From: Caulobacter ginsengisoli
GTDB taxonomy: Bacteria > Pseudomonadota > Alphaproteobacteria > Caulobacterales > Caulobacteraceae
Direction of reading: 5' to 3'
DNA: 64,000 nucleotides
NCBI RefSeq assembly: GCF_030814835.1
Contig: NZ_JAUSVS010000010.1
Span: 1-64,000 of the forward strand
The notes below the pieces were generated by a model. That model did not search any database. It was not told the origin of the DNA and was given only the letters and a program-made list of their open reading frames with translations. Shown here one piece after another: positions 34,242-44,299 of this stretch (position 1 is the stretch's first letter; the number at the start of each line of letters is the position of its first letter). Both the position numbers and the translations under genes were made by a program.

Positions 34242-36479
34242 ATGAAGACGATGTGGAAAGCCGCCTTGCTGGCGGGCGCCGCCTGGAGTGCGACCGCGAC
34301 GATCGCCGCGGCCCAGGACACGACCGATGTCGAGGCCCTGGTGGTCACGGCCCGGCGGACGGAAGAAAACCTGCAGACCGTGCCGGCCGCCGTCTCGGCC
34401 TTTTCGGACAAGACCCTGGAGCGGATCCAGGCCGTCGACGCCACCGGCCTGCAGGGCGCGGTGCCGAACCTGAACATCGTGCCGGGCCGCGGCTCGTCCA
34501 ACTCGACCAACATCTTCATCCGCGGCGTCGGCCAGCCCGACGCCCTGCAGACCTTCGACCCGGCGGTCGGCGTCTATATCGACGATGTCTATTACAGCCG
34601 TATCCGCGGCACCCAGTTCGACCTGCTGGACCTGGAGCGCGTCGAGGTGCTGCGCGGGCCGCAGGGCACGCTCTATGGCAAGAACACCATCGGCGGGGCG
34701 ATGAAGTTCGTCACCCGCCGGCCCGGCCAGGACTTCCGGGCCAGCGTCAACCTGGCCCTGGGCTCGTACAACCAGCAGGAAGTGAAGCTGGCGGTCTCCG
34801 GCCCGATCAGCGACACCCTGGCGGTGGGCGCCGCGGTCCTCAGCTCGACCCGCGACGGCTATGTCCATGACCCGGTCCTGCACCGCGACTACAACAACAA
34901 GGACACCCAGGCGATCCGCGCCGCCCTGGCCTTCACCCCGACCGACAACTTCCGCTTCGACCTCTCGGCCGACTACAGCCGCGACGACGCCGCCCTCAAT
35001 GTCGGCAAGCCGATCAACAGCCTGACCACCCTGTTCGGCGGCCCGCTGCTGGCCATCCCGACCGACGCCCCGTACAGGTTCACCGCGCGTACGACCCCGG
35101 GCCTGCCCAACTCCACCAAGCTGAAGAGCCAGGGGATCAACGGGACCTTCACCTGGAACCTGACCGACGCCCTGACGCTGAAGTCGATCACTGCCTACCG
35201 CAAGCTCAACACCGACGACTATGTCGACATCGACGCCACCCAGCTGGAAGTCGGCGACGTCTTCGTGGGCGTCGACCAGGACCAGACCAGCCAGGAATTC
35301 CAGCTGACCTATGACGAGGGTCCCTGGCTGGTGGTCGGCGGCCTCTACTACCTCAAGGAAAACATCACCTCGCACCAGGAGGCCTATGCCGACGACCTGG
35401 TGGGCCCGGTGCTGGGCAATCCGACCTTCCTGCGCACCATCGACGACGACCTGGAGACCACCTCCAAGGCCGCCTACGTCAATGTCAGCTACAACCTGAC
35501 CGACGCCCTGCGCATCTCGGGCGGCATCCGCTACACCGAGGAGGAAAAGACCTACAGCCGCACCACCTCGACCTTCTCCTCCAGCCCGCTGCTGACCGCC
35601 AATCCGGCCTTCGCCTTCACCGGTCTGAACAAGACCTGGAGCGACACCTCGCCGATGATCTCGGTGGACTATCAGTTCGCCGACAACGCCATGGGCTATC
35701 TGAAGTGGTCCAAGGGCTTCAAGTCGGGCGGCTTCAACGGCCGCGCCAACAACCCCGGCGAACAGGCCCCCTACGAGCCCGAGACCCTGACCTCCATCGA
35801 AGGCGGCCTGAAGACCCAGTTCTTCGACAACCGCCTGCGGGCCAACCTGGCGGTGTTCTCCAGCCGCTATAAGGACTTCCAGGCGCGGGTGTCGGGCCTG
35901 GTCATCGACCCGGGCACGGGCCTGCCCAGCCCCGAACTGACGGTGATCAACGCCGGCGCTCTCAAGCTCTCCGGCGCCGAGCTGGAACTGAACGCCACTC
36001 CCATCGCCAACCTGCAGCTGGACGCCCAGATCGGCCTGCTGAACGCCGAGTATGACGGCTTCAAGGACGTGCGCTTCACCGCCACCGGCGGCAGCCGCGA
36101 CTTCCAGGACCCGGCCTTCTCGCCGAAATGGACGGCCCGCTACGGCGCCCAGTACCAGTGGGACCTGGGCGGGGCCGGCTTCCTGACCCTGGGCGGCCAG
36201 GCCCGCTACCGGGCCGAATCGGCCCTGGCGGTCGACAACACCATCACCAACAGCCACACCAAGATCGCCGGCCTCTACCAGCCCAACTACTGGCTGTTCG
36301 ACGCCCGCATCGTCTGGGAGGATTCCTCGCGCAAATACAGCGCCGGGGTCTATGGCCAGAACCTCTCGGACGAGGTCTACAAGACCGACGGCCAGGAGTT
36401 CTCCTCGGTCGGCAGCATCCGCACCGTCTATTACGGCGCGCCGCAGACGGTGACGCTGCGGGTCGCGGCCAAGTTCTAA
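34242..36479 (+). CDS. TonB-dependent outer-membrane receptor
   Basis: A 745-residue receptor for active uptake across the outer membrane. Signal peptide KAALLAGAAWSATATIAAAQ; TonB-box-like VEALVVTARR just after; plug domain with NIFIRGVGQPDALQTFDPAV and VEVLRGPQGTLYGKNTIGGA; then a 22-strand barrel ending in the typical aromatic terminus (VTLRVAAKF). The motifs fit the broad siderophore/nutrient group used heavily by Caulobacteraceae. The ligand is not readable. GGGAGGG precedes the ATG. Confidence 0.95.
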   Translation: MKTMWKAALLAGAAWSATATIAAAQDTTDVEALVVTARRTEENLQTVPAAVSAFSDKTLERIQAVDATGLQGAVPNLNIVPGRGSSNSTNIFIRGVGQPDALQTFDPAVGVYIDDVYYSRIRGTQFDLLDLERVEVLRGPQGTLYGKNTIGGAMKFVTRRPGQDFRASVNLALGSYNQQEVKLAVSGPISDTLAVGAAVLSSTRDGYVHDPVLHRDYNNKDTQAIRAALAFTPTDNFRFDLSADYSRDDAALNVGKPINSLTTLFGGPLLAIPTDAPYRFTARTTPGLPNSTKLKSQGINGTFTWNLTDALTLKSITAYRKLNTDDYVDIDATQLEVGDVFVGVDQDQTSQEFQLTYDEGPWLVVGGLYYLKENITSHQEAYADDLVGPVLGNPTFLRTIDDDLETTSKAAYVNVSYNLTDALRISGGIRYTEEEKTYSRTTSTFSSSPLLTANPAFAFTGLNKTWSDTSPMISVDYQFADNAMGYLKWSKGFKSGGFNGRANNPGEQAPYEPETLTSIEGGLKTQFFDNRLRANLAVFSSRYKDFQARVSGLVIDPGTGLPSPELTVINAGALKLSGAELELNATPIANLQLDAQIGLLNAEYDGFKDVRFTATGGSRDFQDPAFSPKWTARYGAQYQWDLGGAGFLTLGGQARYRAESALAVDNTITNSHTKIAGLYQPNYWLFDARIVWEDSSRKYSAGVYGQNLSDEVYKTDGQEFSSVGSIRTVYYGAPQTVTLRVAAKF

Positions 36480-36503
36480 GGCCTGTCTGAGCTATGTCTG
36501 AAC

Positions 36504-36540
36504 GGGCCCCGCGGATAACCTCCGCGGGGCCTTCCGTTTG
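36504..36540 (+). terminator. Rho-independent terminator of the TonB receptor gene
   Basis: GGCCCCGCGG-ATAACCT-CCGCGGGGCC forms a perfect 10-bp stem followed by TTCCGTTTG, 25 bases after the stop codon. Confidence 0.85.
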
Positions 36541-36589
36541 AGAAAGCCTGGGGATCGCCCGGGCGGTGTCCCTTAGCCTCACCCACCCT

Positions 36590-36714
36590 CCGCTCATCCC
36601 CGCGAAAGCGGGGACCCAGGTGTTTTCGTTTCAGCCTTTCAGCCGCCCGGGCCTGTCAGAATCGCCCGCTACAGCAAAAAAGCCTGGGTCCCCGCTTTCG
36701 CGGGGATGAGCGGA
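36590..36714. repeat. Inverted repeat, CCCCGCGAAAGCGGGG family
   Basis: A complete copy with near-perfect arms (36590-36621 and about 36683-36714) and a ~60-base centre containing CCTGTCAGAATCGCCCGC. The centre is closely similar to that of the truncated copy at 52978-53080, which fixes where that copy is broken. Confidence 0.92.
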
Positions 36715-36822
36715 GTTTAGGGTGGGGTTCGGCCTTCCTCAGTCCCGGCCAATAGAGGCCAAGGTTCCGCCATGATGCCAGCGGCATAAGCGCTCGAGCG
36801 ATACCTCGGCGAACTCTCCCGC

Positions 36823-39800
36823 ATGGCCAACTACATCTTCCACGATCCCAGCGGGCGGCGGGCGCGCCGGGCCGGGCAGGGGCTGGGGCTGATCGTGTCG
36901 CTGGCGGCCCTGCTGGTCGCCGGATTCTTCGCCACCCTGGCCTTCGCGCCCCGGCTGCCGGGGGTGTCGCTGAAGGATCCGCGCATCCTGCAGGCCCTGC
37001 ATATCGAGACGGCCCGCCACGTGAAGGGCCGGCCCGGCTGGACCAGGGTGCCCAAGCCCCGCGCCGCCAGCGGCGGACCGGCCCGGCCGCTGTCGGTGGG
37101 CTTCTATGTCTCCTGGGACGAGGACAGCCGCACTTCGCTGGCCCGCAACGTCGCCAGCCTGGACGTGGTGGTCCCGCAGTGGGTGGCCCTGAACGGCTCG
37201 GCGGGAGACGTGAAGGTCACCGCCGACCCGCAGGCCGAGGCCATCCTGGCCAAGGCCCCGCATCCCGTCTCGGTCCTGCCGCTGGTCCACAACGCCCATG
37301 ACGACCTGAGCGACGGCCCGCTGGCCGACCGGATGCTGGCCGATCCGGCGGCGCGCTCCCGACTGATCGGCCATCTGGTCGATCTGGCGAGGAAGCGCAA
37401 CTACGCCGGCTATGTCTTCGATTTCGAGAACCTGTCGGCGCCGTCCCTGGCGGTCTACCCCGCCTTCCTGAAAGAGGCGCAGGCGGCGCTGAAGCCGCTG
37501 GGCCGCGACATCTGGGTCTCCGCCCCGGTCGGCGACGGCGCCTGGCCGCTGCCCCGCTTGCAGAAGAGCGCCGACGCCATCGTGCTGATGGCCTACGACC
37601 AGCACTACGGCACCGGCGATCCGGGCCCGGCCGCCGGCCAGGACTGGTTCGAGGCCCGGCTGGCCGAATCCATGCGCGGGCTGGACCCGGCCCATACGGT
37701 CGTGGCGCTGGGGGCCTACGGGTATGACTGGACGACCGGCGCGAAGAGGTCGGCCGACGCGGTCGGCTTCTACGACGCCACCCAGACGGCGCACGACGCC
37801 GACGCCCAGGTCGAGCTGGACGGCGACAGCCTCAACCCGACCTTCGACTACCAGGACGACAACGGGGCCGACCACAGCGTCTGGTTCCTCGACGCCGCGA
37901 CGTTGTTCAACCAGATCCGCACCGCCGACAGCTACCGGCCCATGGGCTACGCCCTCTGGCGGATGGGGGCCGAGGATCCCTCGGCCTGGCGGTTCATGGG
38001 CAAGCCCTATGGCTCCAACCGGCCGACTGGCCTGCAGACCATCGTCGCCGGCCAGGGGGTCGACTTCGACGGCACGGGCGAGGTGCTGCGGGTGTCGGCG
38101 ACGCCCACGGTGGGCAAGCGGACCCTGACCACCGACCCGGCCACCGGGCTGATCGACGGCGAGACCTATGACGTCATGCCCACCTCCTATGTGGTCGAGC
38201 GCTATGGGGCGCGGCCCGGCCTGGTGGCGCTGACCTTCGACGACGGCCCCGATCCGCGCTGGACGCCGAAGATCCTGGACATTCTCAAGGCCAAGCGGGC
38301 CCAGGCGACCTTCTTCGTCATCGGCAAGAACATGCAGGACGATCCGGGGGCGGTGCGGCGCGAGGTGGCCGAGGGCCAACTAGTGGGCAGCCACACCTGG
38401 ACCCATCCCAATATCGGCGAGATCTCCGCGCCCCAGGCCGACCTGGAGCTCAACACCACCCAGCGCCTGTTCGAGGTGCTGACCGGACGCTCGCTGCGCC
38501 TGTTCCGGCCGCCCTATTTCGGCGATGCGGAGCCCTCGACCCCCAACGAGGTCGAACCCCTGCTGACCGCCCAGAAGCTGGGCTATCTGATCGTGGGCCT
38601 GCGCATCGACCCCGACGACTGGAAGAAGCCCGATCCGCAGCACATCATCGACACCACCCTGGCGCGGCTGGCCGACGGGGGCCCGCGGGCCGGCCAGATC
38701 GTGCTGTTGCACGACGGCGGCGGCGACCGCAGCCGCACGGTGGCGGCCCTGCCGGGCCTGATCGACGCGCTGCGGGCCCACGGCTACCGGCTGGTGAGCG
38801 TCGACCAACTGGCCGGGATGACCAACGCCCAGGCCATGCCGGCGGCCACGCGGGATTCCGGCGACCTGCTGCTGGACCGCATCGGGTTCGGATTCTTCCG
38901 GACCCTGGACCTGGCCTTCTACTGGCTGTTCATCACGGCCATCGTGCTGGGGGTGCTGAGGCTGGTCTTCCTGGCGGTGCTGGCCCTGATCCACCGCTCG
39001 CGCGTCGCCCGGCGGACCCCCGAGCTGCTGCCGCTGGAGCGTGAGCCGCTGGTCAGCGTGCTGATCCCCTGTTTCAACGAGGAAGCGGTCATCGCCGGAT
39101 CCGTGGAGCGCATTCTCGCTTCTCGCTGGAGTCGCCTGGAGGTGCTGGTCCTGGACGACGGCTCCACCGACGGCACCGCCGAGCAGGTCCGGCTCAACCA
39201 CGGCTCGGACCCGCGCGTGCGGCTGCTCAGCTTCGCCAACGGCGGCAAGGCCCTGGCCCTCAACCGCGGCCTGACCCACGCCCGGGGTGAGATCGTCGTG
39301 GCCCTGGACGCCGACACCCTGTTCGCGCCCGAAACCATCGCACGGCTGGTGCGCTGGTTCGAAGACCCGGGGGTGGGGGCGGTGGCCGGCAACGCCATCG
39401 TCGGCAACCGCATCAACCTGGTCACCCGCTGGCAGGCCCTGGAATATGTCACCGCCCAGAACCTGGAACGCCGCGCCCTGGCGGCGCTGGGGGCGGTGAC
39501 GGTGGTGCCGGGCGCGGTCGGGGCCTGGCGGCGGGCGGCCCTGGAGCAGCTGGGCGGCTATCCGGAAGACACCCTGGCCGAGGACCAGGACCTGACGCTC
39601 GCCGTGCAACGCGCCGGCTGGCGGGTGGAGTTCGATCCGCAGGCGCGGGCCTATACCGAAGCGCCCGATACGGTCGGAGGACTCTTGAAGCAGCGGTTCC
39701 GCTGGTCGTTCGGCACCCTGCAATGTTTGTGGAAGCACCGGGCGGCGCTCTGGGACAAACGGCGGCCGGTGCTGGGCTTCGTGGCCTTGCCGCAGATCTG

Positions 39801-40167
39801 GCTGTTCCAGATCCTGCTGACCGCGGTCGCGCCGCTGGTCGATCTCGCCATCGTCTTCAGCCTGGTCTCGGCGGTCTACGGCTGGAGCTACCACCCCATC
39901 GAATGGTCGCCGGACAATGTGCTGCGCCCGGTCTTCTACTGGGCCGCCTTCATCTTCCTGGACCTGTCGGCCGGGGCGCTGGGCATGGCGCTGGAGAAAC
40001 GCGCGCCCTGGAAGGACCTGCTGTGGCTGCCGGCCCAGCGGTTCGGGTACCGGCAGCTGATGTACTGGGTGGTGGTCAAGTCGATCGTCACCGCCATCCG
40101 TGGGCCCAGGGTCGGCTGGGGCAAGCTGGAGCGCCGCAACAGCGCGGTGATGGATCAAGCGGCGTAA
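36823..40167 (+). CDS. GH18 - NodB deacetylase - GT2 fusion, polysaccharide synthase
   Basis: A 1114-residue inner-membrane protein with three catalytic parts. After TM1 (~20-45), residues ~85-400 are a GH18-like domain (YVFDFENLSAPS carries the catalytic-type D-x-E). Residues ~465-660 are a polysaccharide deacetylase with ALTFDDGPDPRWTPK, HTWTHPNIGE, RLFRPPYF and VLLHDGGGD. Two TM helices follow (~695-725), then a GT2 synthase (~745-1000) with LIPCFNEE, VLDDGSTDGT, ALDADTLF, EDQDLTL and QRFRW, and C-terminal TMs. The mix suggests processive synthesis of a beta-linked amino-sugar polymer with coupled deacetylation or trimming, as for poly-N-acetylglucosamine systems. The polymer is inferred. 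Confidence 0.92.
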   Translation: MANYIFHDPSGRRARRAGQGLGLIVSLAALLVAGFFATLAFAPRLPGVSLKDPRILQALHIETARHVKGRPGWTRVPKPRAASGGPARPLSVGFYVSWDEDSRTSLARNVASLDVVVPQWVALNGSAGDVKVTADPQAEAILAKAPHPVSVLPLVHNAHDDLSDGPLADRMLADPAARSRLIGHLVDLARKRNYAGYVFDFENLSAPSLAVYPAFLKEAQAALKPLGRDIWVSAPVGDGAWPLPRLQKSADAIVLMAYDQHYGTGDPGPAAGQDWFEARLAESMRGLDPAHTVVALGAYGYDWTTGAKRSADAVGFYDATQTAHDADAQVELDGDSLNPTFDYQDDNGADHSVWFLDAATLFNQIRTADSYRPMGYALWRMGAEDPSAWRFMGKPYGSNRPTGLQTIVAGQGVDFDGTGEVLRVSATPTVGKRTLTTDPATGLIDGETYDVMPTSYVVERYGARPGLVALTFDDGPDPRWTPKILDILKAKRAQATFFVIGKNMQDDPGAVRREVAEGQLVGSHTWTHPNIGEISAPQADLELNTTQRLFEVLTGRSLRLFRPPYFGDAEPSTPNEVEPLLTAQKLGYLIVGLRIDPDDWKKPDPQHIIDTTLARLADGGPRAGQIVLLHDGGGDRSRTVAALPGLIDALRAHGYRLVSVDQLAGMTNAQAMPAATRDSGDLLLDRIGFGFFRTLDLAFYWLFITAIVLGVLRLVFLAVLALIHRSRVARRTPELLPLEREPLVSVLIPCFNEEAVIAGSVERILASRWSRLEVLVLDDGSTDGTAEQVRLNHGSDPRVRLLSFANGGKALALNRGLTHARGEIVVALDADTLFAPETIARLVRWFEDPGVGAVAGNAIVGNRINLVTRWQALEYVTAQNLERRALAALGAVTVVPGAVGAWRRAALEQLGGYPEDTLAEDQDLTLAVQRAGWRVEFDPQARAYTEAPDTVGGLLKQRFRWSFGTLQCLWKHRAALWDKRRPVLGFVALPQIWLFQILLTAVAPLVDLAIVFSLVSAVYGWSYHPIEWSPDNVLRPVFYWAAFIFLDLSAGALGMALEKRAPWKDLLWLPAQRFGYRQLMYWVVVKSIVTAIRGPRVGWGKLERRNSAVMDQAA

Positions 40168-40374
40168 CTCCTCTCCTCGTTAGAGGAGAGGTCGACTCTG
40201 AGCGCGGCAGCGCGAAGAGCGGGTGAGGAGATTCCCGCGCTTGCCGTCGCTTAAATCTCCCACGCCGACACCAAGCTGAACCGCCTGCGGCCGCCACCGT
40301 GGGAATCTCCTCACCCGGAGGCAGCGCCTTGCGGCGCATGCCTCTCGACCTCTCCTCTACCGAGGAGAGGAGTT
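40166..40374. repeat. Inverted repeat AACTCCTCTCCTCG family, overlapping both flanking stop codons
   Basis: The arms AACTCCTCTCCTCGTTAGAG (left) and CTCTACCGAGGAGAGGAGTT (right) are complementary over ~30 bases; inner arms pair as GGTGAGGAGATTCCC / GGGAATCTCCTCACC. The first and last bases supply the TAA stops of the GT2 fusion gene and of the PfpI gene. Confidence 0.88.
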
Positions 40375-40987
40375 AGGGGAGCGGACAGCTGATCGTGTTC
40401 GGTATCTGGCTGCTCACCGGCGGGTCCGGGTAGTACTGCGTCGTCTGCTGCACCTGCACCGCCGCCGCCTCGCCGCTGAGCAGCTTGATCAGTTCCAGCG
40501 CCTCGTCCAGCCCCGAGGATATCCCCCCGCCCGTCAGCCGATTGCCGTCCAGCACGAACCTGGGATGGCCGTCGGCGACGGTGATCTTGGGATAGCTCTG
40601 CAGCAGGCACGGAATGAACGCCCAGTGGGTGGTCACCGTGAACCCATCCAGCAGCCCCGCCGCCGCCAGGATCAACGCGCCCTCGCAGACCGAGCAGACA
40701 TATCTCGCGTCGGTCGCCTTCTGGTTCAGGAACCGGCGGTAGGCCGTCCCCGCCTTGCCGATCATCCGGTTCAGCGCCTGCGGATTGCCGCCCGGGGTCC
40801 AGAGGACGTCCCAGGCGCCGGCCTTGCCGAACGCCTCGGCGTGAATGACCAGGCCGCCGTTGCAGACCACCGGGCCCCTCTTTTGGGCGACGATCTCGAT
40901 GTCGTAGCCGGCCCAGTGGAACATCTCGAAGGGGCCGGTGACGTCCAGGACGTCGACGCCCTCATAGACCGGGATGCCGATGATCAT
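40373..40987 (-). CDS. DJ-1/PfpI-family protein (isonitrile hydratase-like)
   Basis: A 204-residue class-I glutaminase-fold protein. The nucleophile Cys is in YVCSVCEGALILAAAGLLDG and His in TTHWAFIP; VYEGVDVLDVTGPFEMFH is the usual start. These match the isonitrile hydratase/ThiJ-like branch rather than PfpI protease. There is no AraC DNA-binding domain. The real substrate is unknown. Confidence 0.88.
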   Translation of the reverse strand: MIIGIPVYEGVDVLDVTGPFEMFHWAGYDIEIVAQKRGPVVCNGGLVIHAEAFGKAGAWDVLWTPGGNPQALNRMIGKAGTAYRRFLNQKATDARYVCSVCEGALILAAAGLLDGFTVTTHWAFIPCLLQSYPKITVADGHPRFVLDGNRLTGGGISSGLDEALELIKLLSGEAAAVQVQQTTQYYPDPPVSSQIPNTISCPLP

Positions 40988-41159
40988 GGCGCGCAGCCCC
41001 CTGTTTCAACCGATAGGGGTTTGTAGGATCAATTTCCCGCGCCTGTCTCGCGCGACCTCACCCGGCGTCATCCGTTGCGCCGCCAAAAACCGGCGCCTAT
41101 AAGCGCCCATCTCCCAACTACAGCCTTCCCGACCATCGGCGCAGCGACCGGACCCCTCC

Positions 41160-42359
41160 ATGAACATCCACGAGCATCAGGCCAAGGCCGTTCTGGCCGA
41201 GTTCGGCGTCCCGGTTCCCAAGGGTTTCGCCGCCTTCACTCCCGATGAGGCGGCCAGCGCCGCCGAGCGGCTGGGTGGGCCGGTGTTCGTGGTCAAGAGC
41301 CAGATCCATGCCGGCGGCCGCGGCAAGGGGCGGTTCGAGGGGCTGGGCCCTGACGCCAAGGGCGGGGTGCGGGTGGTCAAGTCCGTCGAGGACGTCCGCA
41401 AGAACGCCGAGGAGATGCTGGGCCGGGTGCTGGTGACCCACCAGACGGGGCCGAAGGGCAAGCAGGTCAACCGCCTCTACATCGAGGAAGGCGCCGACAT
41501 CGCCAAGGAATTCTACCTCTCGCTGCTGGTCGACCGCGAGACCAGCCGGGTGGCCGTGGTCGCCTCGACCGAGGGCGGCATGAACATCGAGGACGTGGCG
41601 CACGAGACGCCCGACAAGATCGTCACCTTTTTCATCGATCCCGCGACCGGCGTCTGGCCGCACCATGGCCTGCAGCTGGCCACGGCGCTGGGCCTGAAAG
41701 GGCCGCTGGCCAAGCAGGCCAGCGCCCTGCTGCCGCAGCTCTACAAGGCCTTTGTCGACAAGGACATGGCCATGCTGGAGGTCAATCCGCTGATCGCCAC
41801 GGGCGACGAGCGGCTGATCGTGCTGGACGCCAAGGTCAGCTTCGACAGCAACGCCCTCTACCGCCACCCCGACGTCGTCGCCCTGCGCGACGAGACCGAG
41901 GAGGACCCCAAGGAGATCGAGGCCTCCAAATACGACCTCAGCTACATCGCGCTCGATGGCGAGATCGGCTGCATGGTCAACGGCGCGGGCCTGGCCATGG
42001 CGACCATGGACATCATCAAGCTCTATGGCGCGGAACCCGCCAACTTCCTCGATGTCGGCGGCGGGGCCGGCAAGGAGAAGGTCATCGCGGCCTTCAAGAT
42101 CATCACGGCCGATCCCAACGTGAAGGGCATCCTGGTCAACATCTTCGGCGGCATCATGCGCTGCGACATCATCGCCGAGGGCGTGGTGGCGGCCGTGAAG
42201 GAGGTGGGGCTGAAGGTTCCGCTGGTCGTGCGGCTGGAAGGCACCAACGTCGAGCTGGGCAAGAAGATCATCAATGAGAGCGGCCTGGACGTGATCGCCG
42301 CCAACGACCTGAGCGATGGCGCCCAGAAGATCGTCGCCGCCGTGCGGGCCGGCAAATGA
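41160..42359 (+). CDS. sucC: Succinyl-CoA synthetase beta subunit
   Basis: ADP-forming subunit of succinyl-CoA synthetase in the TCA cycle. At 399 residues it has the ATP-grasp start [32 protein letters not shown], and the C-terminal flavodoxin-like part with [13 protein letters not shown] and [10 protein letters not shown]. The family length and start match. The next small gene overlaps its stop by 4 bases. The mild ~170-base leader must carry the promoter. Confidence 0.97.
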   Translation: MNIHEHQAKAVLAEFGVPVPKGFAAFTPDEAASAAERLGGPVFVVKSQIHAGGRGKGRFEGLGPDAKGGVRVVKSVEDVRKNAEEMLGRVLVTHQTGPKGKQVNRLYIEEGADIAKEFYLSLLVDRETSRVAVVASTEGGMNIEDVAHETPDKIVTFFIDPATGVWPHHGLQLATALGLKGPLAKQASALLPQLYKAFVDKDMAMLEVNPLIATGDERLIVLDAKVSFDSNALYRHPDVVALRDETEEDPKEIEASKYDLSYIALDGEIGCMVNGAGLAMATMDIIKLYGAEPANFLDVGGGAGKEKVIAAFKIITADPNVKGILVNIFGGIMRCDIIAEGVVAAVKEVGLKVPLVVRLEGTNVELGKKIINESGLDVIAANDLSDGAQKIVAAVRAGK

Positions 42360-42907
42360 GCCGCCGCCTCGCGATCCTGACCCTCCTGGCGCTGGGCCTG
42401 ACGGCCGGCGCCGCCAACGCCGCCGAGAGCCCGGACCTGGCCCGGCTGACCGGCAAGGCCGAGGCCTGCATCCGGGCCGCGGTTCCCAGCGTCGAGCGGG
42501 TCGAGCCGAGTCTGGCCGATGGCGTGACCTTCATCGTGCACGATCTCTGCGCCGTAGAACTCGGCAATCGCCAGCGCTACATCCAGAACAGCGCCCTCAT
42601 TGAGACCATGAAGGATGGCGGCCCGTTCGGGGCGATGATCAAGGCCATGCCGGACGATCCCAAGGCTACGCCCGAGCAAAAGGCCGACGCCGAGGCCGCC
42701 CGAAAGATGATGATCGGCCCCTATGACAAGGCCAGGCTCGATCCGGATACCGGCGAGATCGTCTATCCGGACGGCGCGACGCCCGGCTTCTTCGGCAACG
42801 CCTTCACCAACATCGCCACCACGGCGCTGGGCAACGAACCCGATCCGAGAATGCGCGCCCTGACCGCCCGCCTGCTGCTCGACGCCCGCCTCGCCCGCAA
42901 GCCCTAA
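42356..42907 (+). CDS. Exported protein of unknown function between sucC and sucD
   Basis: No family recognised. It has 183 residues with a clear signal peptide ([22 protein letters not shown]), two Cys (EACIRAAV and HDLCAVEL) that could form a disulfide, and a Lys/Asp-rich middle. The ATG overlaps the sucC stop (ATGA), so it is translated with sucC, and sucD follows after 51 bases. A secreted protein inside succinyl-CoA synthetase is odd, and no functional link is evident. Confidence 0.8.
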   Translation: MSRRLAILTLLALGLTAGAANAAESPDLARLTGKAEACIRAAVPSVERVEPSLADGVTFIVHDLCAVELGNRQRYIQNSALIETMKDGGPFGAMIKAMPDDPKATPEQKADAEAARKMMIGPYDKARLDPDTGEIVYPDGATPGFFGNAFTNIATTALGNEPDPRMRALTARLLLDARLARKP

Positions 42908-42958
42908 GCTTCTTATCGCCTTTTCGGCTCCCGCCCTCACGAGATAGCCAGTCCGACC

Positions 42959-43843
<885 letters not shown>

Positions 43844-43872
43844 TTGCCCCAGGCCGTTGCCGGCGTGAAGGT

Positions 43873-44097
43873 GGGGTTCCGGGTCGCTGCGCGACAGGAA
43901 GATAAGGGAAGAGAAGAAGCGCAAGGGACGGCGCTGTCCTGAGGGCCGCTTTTGCAGACCCGCTGATATCTATCGAGGCGCGTAGCGCCTCAACAAGCCC
44001 GCCGCCAGCGCAGGCTACACGTGGCGCCGGCCGCGGCCACGGCCGCTTCCTCTTCTTCTCTCCCTTATCTTTCTGTCGCGAAGCGACCCCAAAATCC
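43873..44097. repeat. Long inverted repeat, GGGTCGCTKCGCGACAGGAAG family
   Basis: The tips (GGGTCGCTGCGCGACAGGAA and its near complement CTGTCGCGAAGCGACCCC) match the element at 26588-26767. The inner part (AAGCGCAAGGGACGGCGCTG, then the hairpin GAGGCGC-GTA-GCGCCTC) matches 11753-11962. It lies between sucD and sucA and splits the TCA cluster. Confidence 0.88.
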
Positions 44098-44247
44098 CCA
44101 CGCCTCAGCCCTGCAAGAGACGCCAGCGGCCCTCCTGGAAGGCTGATTGCCGCATTGCGGTAAAAAAGTGGGTCTAGAAGGCCCGTAAGGGGTCGAGTTT
44201 TTCGCCTGACAGGCGCACAAGCACGACCCCGAAACACTATATACACC

Positions 44248-44280
44248 GGCTTAAAGTTAAGCCGTCCCCAGCAGGGACGG
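44248..44280 (+). promoter_or_regulatory. Two adjacent hairpins just upstream of sucA
   Basis: GGCTTAA-AG-TTAAGCC (44248-44263) and CCGTCCC-CAGCA-GGGACGG (44262-44280) sit 20-50 bases before the ATG, after an A/T-rich box (ACTATATACACC). They lie in the likely 5' leader of sucA and could influence translation. No known riboswitch class is recognised. Confidence 0.45.
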
Positions 44281-44299
44281 TTGGAAGGCGCTACGACCC

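Noticed and set aside
34173..36257. 694-codon minus-strand open frame opposite the TonB receptor
   Set aside because: The receptor has signal peptide, plug and barrel terminus. The antisense frame shows none of these and is Gly/Val/Gln-rich throughout.
44248..44280. A known riboswitch upstream of sucA
   Set aside because: Only two simple hairpins are visible, and no conserved ligand-binding core I recognise. Kept as an unspecified leader structure.
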